Shown here in pieces: positions 16,340-24,426 of a DNA stretch of 64,000 nt. Each line of letters opens with the position of its first letter. Within the stretch, counting starts at the first letter, position 1. The notes below the pieces were generated by a model, which did no database searches, had not been told where the DNA came from, and saw only the letters and a list, made by a program, of their open reading frames with translations. The stretch comes from an uncultured Roseburia sp. (lineage in GTDB: Bacteria; Bacillota; Clostridia; Lachnospirales; Lachnospiraceae). Location: NCBI GenBank assembly GCA_947383215.1, contig CANDCP010000008.1:1-64000 (forward strand), given 5' to 3'. The translations under genes and the position numbers were made by a program.

Positions 16340-17440
16340 ATGAAATTAGGTATCGTAGGATTGCCGAACGTAGGAAAGAGCACCTTATTTAATTCACTGA
16401 CAAAAGCGGGAGCGGAGTCTGCAAATTATCCGTTCTGTACGATTGATCCGAATGTAGGAATTGTGACGGTACCCGATGAGAGGCTGACGACGCTTGCGGA
16501 TATGTACCATTCTAAAAAAGTGACTCCGGCGGTCATTGAGTTTGTGGATATCGCAGGGCTGGTAAAGGGCGCAAGCAAAGGGGAAGGGCTGGGAAATCAG
16601 TTTCTTGCCAATATACGTGAAGTAGATGCGATTGTCCATGTCGTTCGCTGTTTTGAGGATACAAACGTCGTTCATGTGGACGGAAACGTAGACCCGGCAA
16701 GGGACATTGAGACAATAAACCTGGAGCTTATTTTTTCGGATATCGAAATATTAGAGCGCAGAATTGCGAAGGTAGCAAAGGGAGCCAGAATGGACAAAAC
16801 GCTGGCAAAGGAACAAAAGCTGTTGGAAGCGATTAAGGCGCATCTCGAAGAGGGAAATATGGCAAAGACATTTGCGCTTGACGGGGACGAGGACGAGCAG
16901 GCCTGGTTTGCATCCTATAACCTGTTGACGGCAAAGCCTGTCATTTACGCCGCCAATGTGTCGGAGGAAGATCTTGCAAACGACGGGGCGGATAATGTTC
17001 ATGTTCAAAATGTCCGTTCCCAGGCGGCGAAGGAGCACAGCGAGGTATTTGTAATCTGCGCGCAGATTGAGCAGGAGTTGGCAGAGCTTTCTGACGAGGA
17101 GAAGGCGATGTTTTTGGACGAGCTTGGGCTTAAAGAGGCGGGGCTTGAGAAGCTGATTAAGGCCAGCTATAAGCTGCTTGGACTGATCAGCTATCTGACG
17201 AGCGGCGAGGACGAGACGCGGGCATGGACAATTACGAAGGGAACGAAGGCGCCGCAGGCGGCCGGAAAAATACATACGGATTTTGAGAGAGGATTTATTC
17301 GCGCGGAGGTGGTATCCTACGAACACTTGATGGAGTGCGGCACGATGGCAGCCGCAAAAGAGAAAGGGTTAGTTCGTCTGGAAGGCAAAGAGTATGTGGT
17401 GCAGGACGGAGATATCATTTTGTTCCGTTTTAACGTATAG
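16340..17440 (+). CDS. ychF: Redox-regulated ATPase YchF
   Basis: YchF is a universally conserved Obg-related P-loop NTPase that binds ribosomes and prefers ATP. Visible motifs are G1 GLPNVGKSTLFN, the G2/G3 region VDIAGLVKGASKGEGLGNQF, the altered specificity motif in the NVSEED region, and the C-terminal TGS domain (DFERGFIRAEVVSYEHL). The length of 366 is typical. It has its own promoter with direct repeats over the -35 region. Confidence 0.96.
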   Translation: MKLGIVGLPNVGKSTLFNSLTKAGAESANYPFCTIDPNVGIVTVPDERLTTLADMYHSKKVTPAVIEFVDIAGLVKGASKGEGLGNQFLANIREVDAIVHVVRCFEDTNVVHVDGNVDPARDIETINLELIFSDIEILERRIAKVAKGARMDKTLAKEQKLLEAIKAHLEEGNMAKTFALDGDEDEQAWFASYNLLTAKPVIYAANVSEEDLANDGADNVHVQNVRSQAAKEHSEVFVICAQIEQELAELSDEEKAMFLDELGLKEAGLEKLIKASYKLLGLISYLTSGEDETRAWTITKGTKAPQAAGKIHTDFERGFIRAEVVSYEHLMECGTMAAAKEKGLVRLEGKEYVVQDGDIILFRFNV

Positions 17441-17478
17441 CGCATATTATAATCTGAGAGCTCTTTTGGAGATACAAT

Positions 17479-17730
17479 ATGCGGTTTTGCGATTTGTGCG
17501 AGAAGGAAGTGGTGAATATCTGTGACTGCTGTCGTCTGGGCAATGTCGCCGATTTGGAATTTGACGAATGCAGCGGATGCATCAAGTGCTTGATTGTTCC
17601 GGAGTGCAATCATATTTTCGGTATCTTTTCGCCGCCTAAGGAGCTTATTATTCCATGGAAGCAGGTTGTTCGGATCGGTCCGGATATTATTCTGGTTGAT
17701 ATAGGGAAGGAAGGGAAAGGGAAGCGTTAA
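17479..17730 (+). CDS. YlmC/YmxH family sporulation protein
   Basis: This 83-residue PRC-barrel protein starts MRFCDLCEKEVVNICDC and contains the family pattern (LGNVADLEFD, IIPWKQVVRIGPDIILVDI). YlmC/YmxH proteins are conserved in endospore formers, where they are annotated as sporulation-related; the biochemical role is unclear. TTGGAGAT precedes the ATG. It supports a spore-forming or formerly spore-forming ancestry. Confidence 0.85.
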   Translation: MRFCDLCEKEVVNICDCCRLGNVADLEFDECSGCIKCLIVPECNHIFGIFSPPKELIIPWKQVVRIGPDIILVDIGKEGKGKR

Positions 17731-17765
17731 AAGGGGACTACGGTTTGTCCGTATTTCAAATTTTA

Positions 17766-17794
17766 TTGACAGAAATTTCCAAAAAAGCTATACT
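17766..17794 (+). promoter_or_regulatory. Promoter of nrdR
   Basis: A perfect TTGACA and TATACT are 17 bases apart, about 45 bases before the nrdR start. Confidence 0.8.
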
Positions 17795-17839
17795 TTTAGA
17801 AAAGGCGTGGCGTATGTCACAAGGCAGGGAGAGAAGCGT

Positions 17840-18292
17840 ATGAAGTGTCCGTTTTGCAGCGGTGAAAATACCAGGGTAATTGATTCAAGGCCGGCAGATG
17901 ATAACAGTTCTATCCGCCGCCGCAGACTGTGCGATGAGTGCGGTAAGCGTTTTACAACGTATGAAAAGGTAGAGACGATCCCGCTGATTGTTATTAAAAA
18001 GGATAACAATCGCGAGCAATATGATCGCTCTAAGATTGAGGCGGGCATATTGCGGGCGTGCCATAAACGTCCAGTTTCTGCAAATGAGATTAACGAGCTT
18101 GTGGACGAGGTCGAGACAGAGATTTTTAACAAAGAGGAGAAAGAGATCGCAAGCACGCAGATCGGCGAGATTGTAATGGACAAGCTGAAAGATTTGGAGG
18201 CGGTTGCTTATGTCCGCTTTGCGTCTGTATATCGTGAGTTTAAAGATGTCAATACCTTTATGAATGAATTAAAAAAGATGTTAGATAAATAG
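17840..18292 (+). CDS. nrdR: Transcriptional repressor NrdR
   Basis: NrdR represses ribonucleotide reductase genes in response to ATP/dATP. The N-terminal zinc ribbon has two Cys pairs (KCPFCSGENTRVIDSR and RLCDECGKRFTTYE), followed by the ATP-cone domain (LIVIKKDNNREQYDRSKI). The length of about 150 is exact for the family. The start chosen matches the conserved MKCPFC and has AGGGAGA upstream; an in-frame ATG 33 bases earlier is not conserved. Confidence 0.97.
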   Translation: MKCPFCSGENTRVIDSRPADDNSSIRRRRLCDECGKRFTTYEKVETIPLIVIKKDNNREQYDRSKIEAGILRACHKRPVSANEINELVDEVETEIFNKEEKEIASTQIGEIVMDKLKDLEAVAYVRFASVYREFKDVNTFMNELKKMLDK

Positions 18293-18381
18293 TGGAAGAC
18301 AGGGAGGATCCGGCTTTGGCAGTAGTTCATAAGGGAACGTTATAGAACTTATGACGAATGCCAGGTAAACAGAAAACGAAT

Positions 18382-18427
18382 AGCTGCGTTGCAAAAGGTT
18401 TATCCGATTGCATAGCAGCTTTCTTTT
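18382..18427 (+). terminator. Probable terminator after nrdR
   Basis: AGCTGC/GCAGCT with an inner TGCAA/TTGCA stem across a 2-base internal loop is followed by TTCTTTT. About 90 bases separate it from the nrdR stop. Confidence 0.55.
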
Positions 18428-18512
18428 GCTCTTCTATTTGTTTTCGTTTTTTTCAGGATCCCAAAGAATATCTTTTAATGGAGCATTTTGCCTGTTTGAA
18501 AGGAGATCAGGA

Positions 18513-19289
18513 ATGAAAAAAATTAAAATTATCTTTTTTGATATTGACGGAACGCTGGTTGATTTCAATACAAAAAGAATTTCAGAAAAAACCTTAGAGA
18601 CCTTGGTGCGGTTGAAAGAAAAGGGAACGATTCTTTGTCTTGCTACGGGAAGGTCGCCGATGGCCCTGCCCCATTTCCCGGGAGTGAGATTTGATGCGTT
18701 TTTGACGTTTAATGGTTCCTATTGTTTTAATTCAGAAGAAGTGATTTTCAGTGATCCGATTCCGTCAGAAGATATTCGGCGATTGGTGAAAAATGCAGCG
18801 GAAATCGGCAGGCCCGTATCTGTCGCGACAAAAGACCGCCTGGCGGCAAACGGAACGGATCAGGATTTGAGCGACTACTTTGGAATTGCAGGATTAAAGG
18901 TGGAAGTCGCGGATGATTTTGAGAAAATACTCCAGGAGGAGATTTATCAGATTATGACCGGGTGCTATCCGTCGGAGTATACGTGTATGTTGAAAAATGT
19001 AAGGGACGCAAAAATTGCCGCCTGGTGGGACAGGGCCGTGGATATAATTCCGGCGGATGGCGGAAAAGGAAAAGCAATCGGGAAAGTGTTGGAATACTAT
19101 CATTTGGATAAATCAGAAGCGCTTGCATTTGGGGACGGCAATAATGACATTGAAATGCTGCAAAGCGTTGGCATGGGCGTGGCGATGGCAAATGGCTCAG
19201 AACAGTTGAAAGCGGCGGCAGACGACGTGTGCGGGGATGTCGCGGCGGATGGGATTTATTATTATTGTCTGAACCATGAGCTAATCTAG
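18513..19289 (+). CDS. Cof-type HAD family hydrolase
   Basis: This 258-residue HAD phosphatase has motif I FFDIDGTLVDF (nucleophile Asp), motif II around CLATGRSP, a C2-type cap, a motif III Lys region and motif IV LAFGDGNNDIEMLQ. Such proteins dephosphorylate sugar phosphates, flavins or other small phosphates; the substrate is unknown. The start follows AAAGGAGA. A longer frame with an earlier ATG would add 35 hydrophobic residues encoded across the terminator, which is unlikely. Confidence 0.9.
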   Translation: MKKIKIIFFDIDGTLVDFNTKRISEKTLETLVRLKEKGTILCLATGRSPMALPHFPGVRFDAFLTFNGSYCFNSEEVIFSDPIPSEDIRRLVKNAAEIGRPVSVATKDRLAANGTDQDLSDYFGIAGLKVEVADDFEKILQEEIYQIMTGCYPSEYTCMLKNVRDAKIAAWWDRAVDIIPADGGKGKAIGKVLEYYHLDKSEALAFGDGNNDIEMLQSVGMGVAMANGSEQLKAAADDVCGDVAADGIYYYCLNHELI

Positions 19290-19330
19290 GAAACCAGAGG
19301 TATTAGAAAAAACGATAATGGAAAAATCCC

Positions 19331-19358
19331 TTGAAAGATGGAACAGTTTTGTTATAAT
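19331..19358 (+). promoter_or_regulatory. Promoter for the isochorismatase-family gene
   Basis: TTGAAA and a perfect TATAAT with a TGT extended -10 are separated by 16 bases, about 60 bases upstream of the start. Confidence 0.7.
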
Positions 19359-19421
19359 AGAGTGCGGAAATAGGGATAATAGTGATAAATGGTGTGAAAA
19401 ACATGCCGGAAAGAGGAATGT

Positions 19422-19967
19422 ATGAGAATACGACCGGAAGAGACGAGATGTATTGTAATCGATTATCAGGAAAAAATATTGCCGGCGATGGCGAATAGGG
19501 AGGAGCTCTTAAAAAATTCCGTGATTTTGCTGAAAGGTTTGAGGGAGCTTCAAATACCGATGACGTTGACGGCCCAGTATGCGAAAGGATTGGGACTCAA
19601 TGTGCCGGAAATTACGCAGGCAGCCGGCACGGAGCAATTTTATGATAAAAAATCTTTCAGTTCTTACGCTGTCAGAGAGGTAAGAGAGCTTTTTGATAAA
19701 GACGAGCGGAGAAGTAATGTGATTGTCTGCGGGATTGAAGCGCACGTATGCGTGCTTCAGACCATTATAGATTTGTCGGAGTCCGGCTATCAGCCGATCC
19801 TCGTGGAGGATTGCGTATCTTCAAGAAATCCGCACGATATGGAGATGGCTGTAAAGCGCGCTGCCGTGGAGGGGGCGCTGATTACGACGAAAGAGGCGCT
19901 CTTGTTTGAGTTGACGCAGGGAGCGGATTCGCCGCATTTTAAACAAATTTCGGCGTTGATAAAATAA
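19422..19967 (+). CDS. Isochorismatase-family cysteine hydrolase
   Basis: The catalytic triad typical of the family is present: Asp in VIDYQEKIL, Lys in AQYAKGLG and Cys in GIEAHVCVLQT. The 181-residue length fits small members that act as amidases (nicotinamidase-like, YcaC-like). The substrate is unassigned. GGAATG precedes the start. It begins a close run of genes (EamA, YqeG, RpiB). Confidence 0.88.
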   Translation: MRIRPEETRCIVIDYQEKILPAMANREELLKNSVILLKGLRELQIPMTLTAQYAKGLGLNVPEITQAAGTEQFYDKKSFSSYAVREVRELFDKDERRSNVIVCGIEAHVCVLQTIIDLSESGYQPILVEDCVSSRNPHDMEMAVKRAAVEGALITTKEALLFELTQGADSPHFKQISALIK

Positions 19968-19976
19968 AGGTGTGAG

Positions 19977-20891
19977 ATGAAGGAATATAAGAAAAGCGTC
20001 GTTTTGGCGGCAAGCCTGGGAATGCTGCTCGCCACTGCGATTTGGGGCTTCGCGTTTGTAGTCGTCAAGGAGGCCGTAAATGTGGTGCCGCCGCTTTATA
20101 TGCTCGCATTCCGGTTCACAATCGCAGGCCTTGGAATGGCCGCGCTGTTTGCGCGGCGTATCAAAAAGCTGACAAAGACAATTTGCGCGCACGGCGTATG
20201 GCTGGGCTTTTGGATGTTTTTGGCGTATGCGCTGCAGACATGGGGTTGCAGATATACGACAGCCGGAAAAAACGCGTTTATTACGGTAATGTATGTGATC
20301 TTTGTGCCGTTTTTGGCATGGATGCTGTTTCGTGAGAAACCGAAACTTTACCATCTGACGGCGTCTCTTTTGGCGCTTTTGGGAGTCGGGCTTCTCTCCT
20401 TAAACGGCGAGGGAGGAATCAATAAAGGGGATATTTTGACGCTTGGCTGCAGTGTGTTTTATGCGGTTCAGATTCTGTATGTGGATCGCTATACGAGGAA
20501 AGAGGACCCGGTACTTCTGACTTTTGTACAGATTTGCGCATCGGCGTTGTTTGCGTGGCTGTGCGCGCCATGGATAGAGGGAGCGCTGCCGTTGGCAGAG
20601 CTGTCGAAGGATATGACGTTTTGTATGCTCTATCTTGGCTTCGGAAGCTCTATGGCGGCGTTTCTTCTGCAAAATATCGGGCAAAAGTATGTATCGTCTG
20701 TCACGGCGGCGCTGCTTCTTTCGATGGAATCCGTATTCGGGGTGTTGTCTTCCGTGCTTGTGTTGAAAGAAAAAGTCGTACCCAAAATGTTTGCGGGCTG
20801 TGTGATTATGCTTTTTGCGGTTGTTTTGGCGGAGACGGGATTTGGATTTTTACCGTTTGCAAAGAAGAGGGAGGGAGCGGATGTTTGCTAA
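19977..20891 (+). CDS. EamA/DMT family transporter
   Basis: This 304-residue protein has two EamA repeats of five transmembrane segments each. Hydrophobic stretches such as LLATAIWGFAFVVVKEAV and ILTLGCSVFYAVQILYVDRY mark the starts of the halves. It is a drug/metabolite-type exporter of the inner membrane with unknown substrate. It starts 9 bases after the isochorismatase-family gene and overlaps the next gene by 11 bases. Confidence 0.9.
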   Translation: MKEYKKSVVLAASLGMLLATAIWGFAFVVVKEAVNVVPPLYMLAFRFTIAGLGMAALFARRIKKLTKTICAHGVWLGFWMFLAYALQTWGCRYTTAGKNAFITVMYVIFVPFLAWMLFREKPKLYHLTASLLALLGVGLLSLNGEGGINKGDILTLGCSVFYAVQILYVDRYTRKEDPVLLTFVQICASALFAWLCAPWIEGALPLAELSKDMTFCMLYLGFGSSMAAFLLQNIGQKYVSSVTAALLLSMESVFGVLSSVLVLKEKVVPKMFAGCVIMLFAVVLAETGFGFLPFAKKREGADVC

Positions 20892-21378
20892 ATTTTATCC
20901 GGGAGAATATCTGGATTCTACATATGAGATAGATTTCGACAGGCTGTACGCCGAAGGCTACCGCGGCGTGATCTTTGATATTGACAATACGCTGGTGCCG
21001 CACGGAGCTCCGGCCGACGAGAGGGCGAAGAAGCTGTTTGCGCATTTGAAGGAACTGGGTTACCGGTGCGTGCTGCTGTCAAACAACAAGGAGCCGAGAG
21101 TAAAGATGTTTCATGATGTCGTAAAGGTGGATTATATTTTTAAGGCGGGAAAGCCGGCAGTGAAAAATTATGTGAGAGCGATGGAGTTGATGCGCACGGA
21201 TACGACCAACACGATTTTTGTGGGCGATCAGATTTTTACCGATGTCTACGGGGCAAACCGCGCCGGGATTCGTACCATATTAGTAAAGCCGATCCATCCG
21301 AAGGAAGAGATACAGATTGTACTGAAACGGTATCTGGAGAAAATTATATTATTTTTATATTGCAGGAAACGGCGGTAA
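20881..21378 (+). CDS. YqeG family HAD IIIA-type phosphatase
   Basis: The 165-residue protein begins MFAKFYPGEYLDSTYEID and has HAD motif I VIFDIDNTLVPHG, motif II LLSNNKE, the Lys in FKAGKPAVKN and motif IV FVGDQIFTDVYGANRAG. This matches YqeG, a capless HAD phosphatase of class IIIA. The start at this Met, behind GAGGGAG, agrees with the family; upstream in-frame residues overlap the transporter gene. Confidence 0.92.
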   Translation: MFAKFYPGEYLDSTYEIDFDRLYAEGYRGVIFDIDNTLVPHGAPADERAKKLFAHLKELGYRCVLLSNNKEPRVKMFHDVVKVDYIFKAGKPAVKNYVRAMELMRTDTTNTIFVGDQIFTDVYGANRAGIRTILVKPIHPKEEIQIVLKRYLEKIILFLYCRKRR

Positions 21379-21408
21379 GCCATGTGACCGGAAAAGAGGA
21401 AAACGGAA

Positions 21409-21849
21409 ATGAAAATTGCAATCGGAAATGACCATGCGGCGGTAGAGATGAAAAGAGAAATTCAAAAGTACCTGGAAGAGCTGGGGCATGAGGTGATTAA
21501 TTACGGGACAGACGAATGTAAGAGCTGCGACTATCCGCTGTATGGCGAAAAGGTGGCGCGGGCTGTGGCAGGCGAAGAGGCGGAATGCGGGGTGTTAATC
21601 TGCGGGACGGGAGTGGGGATTTCCATCGCGGCAAATAAAGTCAGAGGCATCCGGGCGGCCGTATGCTCCGATACGGCGACGGCGCGCCTTGTGAAGGCCC
21701 ATAACAATGCAAATATCATCGCGTTTGGTTCAAGGATTGTCGGAACCGAACTCGCAAGGGACATTGTAAAGGCGTATCTGGACGCCGAGTACGAGGGCGG
21801 AAGGCATGAAAACCGGATCCGTATGATACATGAAATAGAAGACCGTTAA
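21409..21849 (+). CDS. rpiB: Ribose 5-phosphate isomerase B
   Basis: RpiB interconverts ribose 5-phosphate and ribulose 5-phosphate. The protein (146 residues) has the N-terminal [13 protein letters not shown] with the substrate-binding Asp-His, and the active-site Cys region [15 protein letters not shown]. The R-rich C-terminal segment [12 protein letters not shown] is usual for RpiB rather than LacAB. Confidence 0.94.
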   Translation: MKIAIGNDHAAVEMKREIQKYLEELGHEVINYGTDECKSCDYPLYGEKVARAVAGEEAECGVLICGTGVGISIAANKVRGIRAAVCSDTATARLVKAHNNANIIAFGSRIVGTELARDIVKAYLDAEYEGGRHENRIRMIHEIEDR

Positions 21850-21938
21850 AAAAAAGGTTGAAATATGTGTGTATTTATTATAAAATAGACGGTGTGGGTT
21901 ACAAAATTTCCCAGACAGAATCTAAGGAGGAATATCGA

Positions 21939-22496
21939 ATGATTTCAGCAGGAGATTTCAGAAACGGAATAACAATTGAGTTAGAAGGTAATATTTTCCA
22001 GATAATTGAGTTTCAGCACGTAAAACCGGGAAAAGGTGCTGCTTTCGTCAGAACGAAGTTAAAAAATATCAAGAGCGGCGGTGTGGTAGAGAAAACATTC
22101 CGTCCAACTGAGAAATGTCCGCAGGCGCGTATTGACAGAAAGGATATGCAGTATTTGTATTCGGACGGCGGACTGTTCCATTTTATGGATGTTGAGAATT
22201 ATGAGCAGATTGCGTTAGATTCAGAGACAATCGGCGATACGTTAAAGTTTGTAAAAGAGAATGAGATGTGTAAGATCTGTTCCCACAACGGCAATGTGTT
22301 TGCGGTTGAGCCGCCGTTGTTCGTGGAGCTGACGATTACGGATACGGAGCCGGGCTTTAAGGGAGATACGGCGACGGGCGCTACAAAGCCGGCGGTTGTA
22401 GAGACGGGCGCGACCGTATATGTTCCGCTGTTTGTGGAGCAGGATGATGTGATTAAGATTGATACGAGAACCGGAGAATATCTCTCCAGAGTTTAA
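21939..22496 (+). CDS. efp: Elongation factor P
   Basis: EF-P rescues ribosomes stalled at polyproline. The 185-residue length is standard. The start [14 protein letters not shown] follows AAGGAGG, and an upstream in-frame ATG is rejected. The tip loop reads VKPGKGAAF, placing a Lys at the position that is modified in other bacteria. Modification here is unknown. A strong hairpin follows the gene. Confidence 0.97.
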   Translation: MISAGDFRNGITIELEGNIFQIIEFQHVKPGKGAAFVRTKLKNIKSGGVVEKTFRPTEKCPQARIDRKDMQYLYSDGGLFHFMDVENYEQIALDSETIGDTLKFVKENEMCKICSHNGNVFAVEPPLFVELTITDTEPGFKGDTATGATKPAVVETGATVYVPLFVEQDDVIKIDTRTGEYLSRV

Positions 22497-22513
22497 GCGC
22501 GATAGGGAAATGA

Positions 22514-22549
22514 AAGGGAGATTCAAAACAGGTGTTTTGAATCTCCCTT
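22514..22549 (+). terminator. Hairpin terminator after efp
   Basis: AAGGGAGATTCAAAA and its exact complement form a 15-bp perfect stem with a 6-base loop. The following T-run is weak (ATTGTCT). Confidence 0.75.
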
Positions 22550-22627
22550 ATTGTCTATCATAGGAAGCATCCTGCCGCCATGGAGCGCAGTCGTTTATTT
22601 GAAATAATCAGGAGGAGAGAGCAGATA

Positions 22628-24418
22628 ATGTCAGAGAAAATACAATTGGATAAGGAAAAATTAAAAAAGGCGGCCTCTTATGCCGTATTAGTGCTGATAC
22701 CGGCGCTTTTGTTTTATCTGGAGGCGTACTTTACATATCGGCCGTTTGGGCGGACAGGCTGGAGAGCGCAGATATTAAATATCGCTCTGCTGGAGCTTTT
22801 TATGCTCGTGTTATTAATGGCGATCGGGAACGCCGTGTGGGCGCTTCGGATTGAGACCGGGTTTGTGCTTGTGACGGGGCTGGCCAATTATTATGTGATT
22901 TCCTTTCGGGGAGCGCAGATTGTGCCGTGGGATTTCCTCTCCCTAAAGACTGCGGCAAGCGTGGCGGGCGGATACAGCTACGTTCCCGGCGCAAAGCAGA
23001 TTGTTTTGATCGTGCTTATGCTTGGACTTATCTTTGCGGAGCGCTATGTGAAGATAAAGATAGACAGACGGCGCTGGATTGGGCGGCTTGTTGCGGGAAT
23101 ATCTTCCCTGTTTGTCATCATTCGCTTGACGACGCTGCTCTGGCAGGATGCCTATGTGGCAAAGTGGCAGCTTTATCCTTATTTGTTTACGCCGAACGCG
23201 ATGTATGAGAGAAACGGGTTTGCAGTGACGTTTCTGATGGATTTACAGTATCTGGCGGTAGAGAAACCGGAGGAGTACGACAGGGAGGAGGTAAAGAAGC
23301 GGCTTGAGGAATACAATACGGGATATTCGTGGACGGACGGCAGCGATTTAAAGGAGGGGGAAGACGGGGAATTTCCCAACATTATTGTCGTGATGAACGA
23401 GGCGTTTTCGGATTTGAAGGTGCTTGGTGCGTTTGAGACAGACAGGGATTATATGCCGTTTGTGCATTCGCTGCAAAACGGCGCCCCAAATACGGTGACC
23501 GGAAATTTGCATGTTTCGGTGAAAGGCGGGAATACTGCGAATACGGAGTTTGAGTTTTTGACCGGGCAGACCATGGCGTTTCTGCCGGCGGGAAGCATAC
23601 CGTATCAGCAGTATGTGACAGACGAACTGCCTTCTATGGCGTCGTATTTAAAGAGGCTTGGGTACACGACGCATGCGCTTCACCCGTATTACGCGACCGG
23701 ATGGAACCGGGACAAAGTCTACCCGCTGTTCGGGTTTGATGAGTTTCTCGACCAGAACGCGTATCTGGCGAGCTCGAGAATGCGCGGATATATCGACGAT
23801 ATGGCCTGTACGGAAAAGATCATAGAGCTATATGAAAAAAGGGAGAGCGGCAGGCCGATGTTTTTATTTCAGGTGACGATGCAGAACCACAGTCCGTATA
23901 CGGACGGGTATCAGTCGCCGGAGGGCAATATTACCGTATCAGGCGGAAATTCCGCCGTGTTGGAGGAGTATTTGACGCTGACGGAGAAGTCGGACGATGC
24001 GTTTCGTCAGCTTGTCACATATTTTCAGGGAAAAGAAGAGAAAACGGTGATCGTGTTTTTCGGGGACCATCAGCCGACGGACAGCGTTGTCTTTCCGATT
24101 TACCGTTTAAACGGGAGAGAGCTTTCGGAGGAGGAGATCCGCTATGAGGTCCCGTATGTGATTTGGGCCAATTATGAGATAGAGGCGGAATCGGGAGCCG
24201 ATACCAGCGCAAATTTTTTGGGGGCGGAAGTGTTAGAGCGGATTAAGATGCCGCTTTCGGATTATCAGAATTATCTGCTCAATTTAAAACAGGAATATGA
24301 CGCGATTTCGGCGTTAACGCTTACGGACGCGCTTAAGGAGGAAGAAAAAATAAAAGAATACCAGTCGCTTCAGTATTATCTGTTGTTTGACCGGGATGGA
24401 AAGGAACAGGGGAAGTAG
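22628..24418 (+). CDS. LtaS-like phosphoglycerol transferase (sulfatase family)
   Basis: The protein (about 596 residues) has five predicted membrane segments in the first ~210 residues and then an extracellular sulfatase-fold domain. Active-site features match the lipoteichoic acid synthase family: the Glu in VVMNEAFSD, the nucleophile Thr region GGNTANTEFEFLTG, and the metal-binding FFGDHQPTD. It would transfer glycerol phosphate from phosphatidylglycerol to a membrane or wall polymer. The start follows AGGAGGAGA; an ATG 48 bases upstream is not supported. A YfhO-family gene follows 8 bases later, which suggests a joint role in polymer synthesis and glycosylation. Confidence 0.88.
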   Translation: MSEKIQLDKEKLKKAASYAVLVLIPALLFYLEAYFTYRPFGRTGWRAQILNIALLELFMLVLLMAIGNAVWALRIETGFVLVTGLANYYVISFRGAQIVPWDFLSLKTAASVAGGYSYVPGAKQIVLIVLMLGLIFAERYVKIKIDRRRWIGRLVAGISSLFVIIRLTTLLWQDAYVAKWQLYPYLFTPNAMYERNGFAVTFLMDLQYLAVEKPEEYDREEVKKRLEEYNTGYSWTDGSDLKEGEDGEFPNIIVVMNEAFSDLKVLGAFETDRDYMPFVHSLQNGAPNTVTGNLHVSVKGGNTANTEFEFLTGQTMAFLPAGSIPYQQYVTDELPSMASYLKRLGYTTHALHPYYATGWNRDKVYPLFGFDEFLDQNAYLASSRMRGYIDDMACTEKIIELYEKRESGRPMFLFQVTMQNHSPYTDGYQSPEGNITVSGGNSAVLEEYLTLTEKSDDAFRQLVTYFQGKEEKTVIVFFGDHQPTDSVVFPIYRLNGRELSEEEIRYEVPYVIWANYEIEAESGADTSANFLGAEVLERIKMPLSDYQNYLLNLKQEYDAISALTLTDALKEEEKIKEYQSLQYYLLFDRDGKEQGK

Positions 24419-24426
24419 GAAAAGAA

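Noticed and set aside
18327..18354. TCATAAG/CTTATGA inverted repeat after nrdR
   Set aside because: Short stem with a 14-base loop and no T-run or promoter association; could be chance.
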